Translations under genes and position numbers: made by a program
NCBI GenBank assembly: GCA_049589355.1
Contig: JBAWAP010000028.1
Span: 1-8,875 of the forward strand
Reading direction: 5' to 3'
DNA length: 8,875 nt
Source of the DNA: JBAWAP01 sp049589355
GTDB lineage: Bacteria > Chloroflexota > Anaerolineae > VGOG01
The notes under the pieces: model-generated
What the model was told of the DNA's origin: nothing
The model's input: only the letters and a program-made list of their open reading frames with translations
Databases searched by the model: none
Shown: positions 4,603-8,875 of the stretch, piece after piece
Layout: every line of letters begins with the position of its first letter
Numbering within the stretch: the stretch's first letter is position 1

Positions 4603-5931
4603 CGCTGCGGCGACGCCGTGTGCGACGGGCCGGAGACGGCCGAGACCTGTCCCCAGGACTGCGGCAAGGACTACGAGGTGGTGAGCATTACGACTTTGAC
4701 GACGGATGGAGGCCGCGTGAACTGGTCGCACGACGGCCAGTGGATTTACTACGACCACCTGGAGCCGGACGGCCTCTGGGACGTGTACCGCATCCACCCC
4801 GACGGCACCGGCAGCGAGTGCATCACCTGCGACAGGCCAGAGTTGCCCAACCACAACCAGGGCCAGCCGCAAATGCATCCCAACGGCCGCTACCTGGTCT
4901 TCCAGGCGGAGAAGGCTGAACACGTGGGAGCAATAGGTGACCCGGCCACTGGTCCCGGCCACGGTTACTATAACGACCTCTGGGCGCTGGACCTTGAGAC
5001 CGGCAGCTTTCACCAGTTGACTGATGTCAGGTCCGGTTTCCCGGCTGGCGGGAGCCTCCACTCCCACTTCAGCAACGACGGCACCAAGCTTCTCTGGAGC
5101 GACCTCGAGCGGTATGACGGGCGCTTTGGTGACTGGCAGTTGGCGGTGGCGGACTTCGTCACCTTCCCCAGCCCCCACCTGGAGAACTACCGGTACTACA
5201 ACCCCGGCCCTCAACCCATCTGGCTGGAAGCCCACGGCTGGGGTCCGGACGATTCCTGGATCTACTTCACCTGCACGCCCGTCGCGGGGATGGACGACAA
5301 CAACCAGGACATCTGCCGGATGGACTTCTCCAATCCCACTGAGGTGACGCGGCTGACCTTCACCTCCGGCTTGAGTGGGGAGCCGGGGGAGTGGGATGAG
5401 CACGCTCACCTGTCCCCCTTGAACGATGCCTTCTCATGGATATCGAGCACGCCGTATGGCACCGAATCCACGGGCTCCTACGGGCAGTGGCTGCAGACCG
5501 AGATCTGGCTGATGAACATGGACGGCTCCGACCAGCGGCGGATCACCTTCTTCAATGATACCGAGGACGTCATCGTCGCCGACAACGACTGGAACCCTTC
5601 GGCAGCGCTCAGGGCAGGCCCTGCAGCAACTAGGAACCAGCAGTTGGCAGTCACCATGTTCATGAGAGACAGGAACGAGAACCACATCAAGGTCATTGAG
5701 TTCTCTCATGCCGGCCCGCCCTGCACTCTCGCTGGCGACCTGGATTGCGACTGCGATGTGGACATGGTGGACATCATGCTGGTGGCCAGCCGCTGGCATG
5801 CCACTGAAGGCGATCTTGACTACGACCCTCTCTACGACCTCGACGGCAACGGCGTGATAGACATCGTGGACATCATGCTGGTGGCTGTCCACTGGGGCGA
5901 AAGCTGCGCGGAACCCACGTCCAACCCCTGA
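4417..5931 (+). CDS. Beta-propeller with dockerin-like C-terminus, part after the amber codon
   Basis: This frame is the direct continuation of the gene at 3433; the first ATG after the TAG is at 4417. It has no signal peptide and no convincing Shine-Dalgarno, so independent expression as an exported protein is unlikely. Residues 1-62 finish propeller copy 1. A Cys-rich linker follows (C64, C69, C78, C82; GDAVCDGPETAETCPQDCG), probably disulfide-bonded. Residues about 88-430 are propeller copy 2, with PQMHPNGRYLVFQAEKAEH and HSHFSNDGTKLLWSDL. Residues about 439-495 hold two calcium-loop repeats (DLDCDCDVDMVDIMLVA and DLDGNGVIDIVDIMLVA), each with the D-x-D-x-D/N pattern and a hydrophobic helix, as in type I dockerins. 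Copy 2 contains an insertion (AALRAGPAATR) absent from copy 1. Dockerins bind cohesins in cellulosomes but also occur in free secreted proteins. A glycoside hydrolase gene starts 22 bases later. Confidence 0.8.
   Translation: MNTDGTGKTKLTHYNEPGYAEYYDPDGVCVSDMSWNPEGTKLAVEVYFRGIQTSKMKIFHFSRCGDAVCDGPETAETCPQDCGKDYEVVSITTLTTDGGRVNWSHDGQWIYYDHLEPDGLWDVYRIHPDGTGSECITCDRPELPNHNQGQPQMHPNGRYLVFQAEKAEHVGAIGDPATGPGHGYYNDLWALDLETGSFHQLTDVRSGFPAGGSLHSHFSNDGTKLLWSDLERYDGRFGDWQLAVADFVTFPSPHLENYRYYNPGPQPIWLEAHGWGPDDSWIYFTCTPVAGMDDNNQDICRMDFSNPTEVTRLTFTSGLSGEPGEWDEHAHLSPLNDAFSWISSTPYGTESTGSYGQWLQTEIWLMNMDGSDQRRITFFNDTEDVIVADNDWNPSAALRAGPAATRNQQLAVTMFMRDRNENHIKVIEFSHAGPPCTLAGDLDCDCDVDMVDIMLVASRWHATEGDLDYDPLYDLDGNGVIDIVDIMLVAVHWGESCAEPTSNP
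4684..5706 (+). repeat. Propeller copy 2 of a tandem intragenic duplication
   Basis: This is the counterpart of 3595-4602. It keeps TGG at 5488-5490 where copy 1 has TAG, and carries an extra segment of about 10 codons near 5595-5630. Confidence 0.75.
5595..5619 (+). repeat. Remnant of a short interspersed repeat inside a coding region
   Basis: CCCTTCGGCAGCGCTCAGGG followed by CAGGC closely resembles an interspersed element that I recall from Chloroflexota and other genomes (CCCTTCGACTACGCTCAGGG CAGGC). It encodes the extra residues PSAALRAG in propeller copy 2, where copy 1 has only NPEGTKLAV. The insertion keeps the reading frame. The repeat assignment is from memory; the extra codons relative to copy 1 are seen directly. 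Confidence 0.5.
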
Positions 5932-5953
5932 TACCCTTCACGGAGGTGTAAAG

Positions 5954-8875
5954 ATGCTTAGACGATGCGTTCTTCTCACATTGACCTTGCTGATCGCGAG
6001 TATGGGACCGGGCTCGATGCGAGCTACCGGATCCACCGTGACAGCCCAGGCCACTATCGTCGTGGATGCAGCCGAGGTGACCGGTACCATCCGCTCGTTG
6101 CAAGGGATCAACGCCGGCCCTCGCGGAGAGGACGGGCAATCCCATCTCTTCCGCCAGTACGAGGACATCGGCGTGGACTACGTGAGAACCCACGACTACT
6201 ACGGCCCCGCCGACATGCACGTCCTCTTCCCCGACCTGCAGGCCGACCCGCAAGATGAGAGCAGCTACGACTTTGTCTCGACGGATCGTGAACTGGAGGC
6301 TATCAACCGGGTGGGGGCAGAAGTACTTTTCCGCCTGGGCGAGAGTTGGGGATCCCCGGTGACCTACGTGGCCCCGCAGGACCACGCGGCCTGGGCCCAG
6401 GCCGCCGTGCACATCGCCAAACACTACAACGACGGCTGGGCTGATGGCTTCCACTGGGACATCGGGTACTGGGAGATCTGGAACGAGCCGGACATCACCC
6501 AGTTCTGGGCGGGCACGCGGGAGGAGTACTTCCACCTCTACGAGGTCGTAGCTCGGGCCCTCAAAGCCTACGACCCCACCCTCAAGGTAGGTGGGCCGTC
6601 CTGGTGTTGTGACCAAACCTTCTTCAAGGATTTCCTGGCCTACTGCCGCGACCATGACTTGCCGCTGGATTTCGTCTCCTGGCACTACTACGGCGGCCCC
6701 ATCGGGCTGCTGGAGCGGACGTTGGGTGTCCAACAGGCACTGGACACCTACGGCTTCACCAACACCGAGAACCTGCTCACCGAGTGGAATATCTCGGTCG
6801 AGGCCGACTTCGAGCACCTGCGGGATGCGACCGGCGCTGCCTATACCGCCCTGGTGCTGAGTCACCTGCAGGACACCAGTGTGACCATCGCCAACCGCTA
6901 TCGCGGCGATAGCGTGCTGGGGATGTTCAGTCCCGAGGGGGAGTACACCAAGCCGGCCTACAGCTTCCTGGCCTTCCGACGGATGCTGGAGACGCCTCAG
7001 CGCCTCGCGGCTGAAGGCCCGTGGACGTACAACTGGTCGGCCCTGGCCGGACGGGACGAGGACGGCGAGATGGTGCAAATCCTGGTCAGCAACTACGCCT
7101 CGAACTACACCAGCTTCGACCTCACCGTCACCAACCTGCCCTGGGGTGCAGCACAGCCTTACCGCTACGAGCGCTACCTGCTGGACGAGACGCACAACCT
7201 GACGCTGGTGGAATCGGCCGACATGCCGGCTGGATCAGACACTTTTACCACCAGCGAGGAGATGATCGCCACTGCCGTGCAATTGATTCGCCTGTTCGTT
7301 CCCGCTGGCCAGCCGATGCCCCGCATCGAGGTCCACGCTGACCGAACCCTGGACCGCATCAGCACGCTCCTCTACGGCCTGAACCACCGTTACCTGAACA
7401 GTGGCTACGGCGTCTGGGACGCTGAGGCGCAGCAGGTGCATCCTGAGGTCATCACCCGCTCCCTCCAGATCGGCTTCCCGGTCACCCGCTTCCCCGGCGG
7501 CACGGTTGGCAGCACTTACCACTGGACCGATGGCATCGGCCCGCCGGAGGAGCGGCCCACCGGCATCTCCGGCTTCGACGGTGCGCCAGCCACCAACGAG
7601 TACGGCTTCGACGAGCAGATGCTGTTCATGGAGCAGGTGGGAGCGACGACCAACGTGGTGGTTAACTTTGGCACCGGCACGGCACAGGAGGCGGCCGCTT
7701 TCGTGGCCTACGCCAACAGCGCGGTGACCGACACCACGGCCATCGGCGTGGACGAGCTAGGGGTGGATTGGGGGACGGTAGGTGAGTGGGCGACGCAGCG
7801 GGAGGCTAACCAGATCCGGCTGGGGATGACACCCCATCCCTACGACATCGAGTACTGGGAGGTGGGGAACGAACTGTACGGCGACTGGGAGTACTCCTGG
7901 ACCCACGGTCCCATCAAGTACGCCGCAGGCGGTACGGCCTGGCAGTACGATCAGCCGGTGGTGAAGGCCGACGATTGGCGGGATTCGGTCTCCCGCTCCA
8001 GTGGACAGCCCTCGCAGGTCTTCTACGTCCGCTACCCGCCGGTGGTCACCGCCACGCAGACCATCACCGTGTCCGGTGTCGCTTGGACCGAGGTGCCGGA
8101 CCTCTCCGCCGCCGTGCCGGACGATGCCGTCTACGAGTTCGACCCACAGCAGGGGGAGATCTGCTTCGGCGACGGCGTCCACGGGCGCATCCCGCCGCTG
8201 GCTGCGGCTATCCGGGCCAGCTACGAGTCTGGCCCCCACGACGGCTTCGTGGACTACTACGCGGCCATGAAAGCGGTGGACCCGGACATTAAGGTAGGAA
8301 GCTGTTTTTACTCAGACACCTTCCTGCAGGTCATGGGCGAGGAGTACCCCTACGACTTCCTGGCCGTGCATCCCTACTACAGCTCCGGCGCCTTCAGTGG
8401 GGGCGGCCTAGCCGAGGCCCACCTGCGCACCATGGCCGGGCCGCTGATCAAGCAGATGGACCTGGAAGACCTGCGGGCTGGGGTGCGACTCTACGCCGGG
8501 GAGCAAGCCGACCAGGTAGAGATCGCCATCACCGAGTACAACCTCCACGTGTCGGAGAGACATTCCCCCACACCCCACTACGGCATGTCGCTGGACCAGG
8601 GGCTCTTCGTGGCCGACATGGTGCGGACCATGATAGAGCTGGGCGTTCCTTTGGGTGACCTGCACTGCCTGATCAGCCTCAGCGAGGGCGAGGGCTGGGG
8701 CAATACTCCGGTGCTGAGCCCGTACCCAGAGCTCATCCTCCGCCCGGCGGCCTACGTCCTGCAGCTCTTCAACCGACATTTCGCCCCCGTGCGGGTGGAG
8801 AGCGAAGTGGAGGGTGCGCCGCTGCTCACCGGCTCCCTGCCGGCGCTGGAGGTAGTGGCCAGCACTGACGCAACA
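5954..8875 (+). CDS. Secreted GH39-GH51 fusion glycoside hydrolase, C-terminus beyond window
   Basis: The frame is open from the ATG at 5954 (GGAGG at an 8-base gap) to the window edge, 974 codons, partial. The start has a signal peptide (MLRRCVLLTLTLLIASMGPG). Residues about 36-310 look like a GH39 TIM barrel: DYVRTHDYYGP, acid/base Glu in WEIWNEPD (E178), VGGPSW, and nucleophile in LTEWN (E277). The 99-residue spacing is typical of clan A. About 320-450 is a beta-rich accessory region. From about 455 a second catalytic module resembles GH51 arabinofuranosidase: TRFPGGTVGSTYHWTDGIGP, acid/base in WEVGNELYG (E640) and a likely nucleophile in ITEYN (E861). About 90 residues (675-764) are inserted between the two GH51 Glu residues, with FGDGVHGRIPP at 738-748. 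The enzyme should act outside the cell on arabinose/xylose-containing polymers; exact substrates cannot be read from sequence. It is 22 bases after the dockerin gene, so co-transcription is likely. Confidence 0.85.
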   Translation, partial: MLRRCVLLTLTLLIASMGPGSMRATGSTVTAQATIVVDAAEVTGTIRSLQGINAGPRGEDGQSHLFRQYEDIGVDYVRTHDYYGPADMHVLFPDLQADPQDESSYDFVSTDRELEAINRVGAEVLFRLGESWGSPVTYVAPQDHAAWAQAAVHIAKHYNDGWADGFHWDIGYWEIWNEPDITQFWAGTREEYFHLYEVVARALKAYDPTLKVGGPSWCCDQTFFKDFLAYCRDHDLPLDFVSWHYYGGPIGLLERTLGVQQALDTYGFTNTENLLTEWNISVEADFEHLRDATGAAYTALVLSHLQDTSVTIANRYRGDSVLGMFSPEGEYTKPAYSFLAFRRMLETPQRLAAEGPWTYNWSALAGRDEDGEMVQILVSNYASNYTSFDLTVTNLPWGAAQPYRYERYLLDETHNLTLVESADMPAGSDTFTTSEEMIATAVQLIRLFVPAGQPMPRIEVHADRTLDRISTLLYGLNHRYLNSGYGVWDAEAQQVHPEVITRSLQIGFPVTRFPGGTVGSTYHWTDGIGPPEERPTGISGFDGAPATNEYGFDEQMLFMEQVGATTNVVVNFGTGTAQEAAAFVAYANSAVTDTTAIGVDELGVDWGTVGEWATQREANQIRLGMTPHPYDIEYWEVGNELYGDWEYSWTHGPIKYAAGGTAWQYDQPVVKADDWRDSVSRSSGQPSQVFYVRYPPVVTATQTITVSGVAWTEVPDLSAAVPDDAVYEFDPQQGEICFGDGVHGRIPPLAAAIRASYESGPHDGFVDYYAAMKAVDPDIKVGSCFYSDTFLQVMGEEYPYDFLAVHPYYSSGAFSGGGLAEAHLRTMAGPLIKQMDLEDLRAGVRLYAGEQADQVEIAITEYNLHVSERHSPTPHYGMSLDQGLFVADMVRTMIELGVPLGDLHCLISLSEGEGWGNTPVLSPYPELILRPAAYVLQLFNRHFAPVRVESEVEGAPLLTGSLPALEVVASTDAT

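Noticed and set aside
4576..5409. Minus-strand open frame opposite the second propeller
   Set aside because: Its composition (Val, Gly, Ala) is typical of a codon-position shadow; the plus-strand propeller repeats are clear.
3595..5706. CRISPR-like or satellite array
   Set aside because: The repetition is a diverged protein-level duplication of about 1 kb units, not short identical repeats with spacers.
5873..7195. Long open frame on the minus strand opposite the hydrolase gene (about 440 codons)
   Set aside because: It is a Val/Gly-rich antisense shadow of a GC-rich gene. The plus strand has clear catalytic motifs, a signal peptide and a ribosome site.

Overview
The window is GC-rich and looks bacterial. 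The best guess is a Chloroflexota (Anaerolineae-like) chromosome or metagenomic contig. The clues are a DUF2281-like antitoxin paired with a PemK/MazF toxin, a membrane protein with a TPR and Thr/Pro linkers, dockerin-bearing secreted proteins, and short interspersed repeats of a kind I associate with that phylum. No rRNA, tRNA or core marker gene is present, so the assignment is inference.

Left part, minus strand (1-1234). An antitoxin gene (1010-1234) overlaps the start of a PemK/MazF-type toxin gene that is broken after about 17 codons. Next comes a small, apparently frameshifted ORF. Its end overlaps the ATG of a membrane-anchored TPR protein (1-756) that runs off the left edge.

Middle (1276-2613). 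A 1338-bp insertion sequence has nearly perfect 22-bp terminal inverted repeats. It carries an ISH3-like DDE transposase whose reading frame is split by one base near the N-terminus. A stem-loop overlaps its ribosome binding site, with a candidate promoter just upstream, an arrangement like the read-through protection of other IS elements. The IS lies between the minus-strand block and the plus-strand operon.

Right part, plus strand (2680-8875). Three closely spaced genes look like one export-directed operon: a small lipoprotein of unknown function; a lipoprotein-like double beta-propeller protein with a dockerin-like C-terminus; and a very large secreted glycoside hydrolase fusing a GH39-like module to a GH51-like module, cut by the right edge. 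The propeller gene is split by one in-frame TAG exactly where its own second repeat has a Trp codon TGG, so 3433-5931 was one gene of about 832 codons. The two catalytic modules suggest attack on arabinose- and xylose-containing plant polysaccharides outside the cell. The propeller/dockerin protein may bind or scaffold at the surface, but that is inference.

The most notable points are the amber codon in the duplicated propeller gene, an in-frame repeat-like insertion in that gene's second propeller copy, the GH39-GH51 fusion with an extra subdomain inside GH51, and the decaying toxin-antitoxin locus beside the IS. I see no CRISPR array, RNA gene or clearly new defence system.
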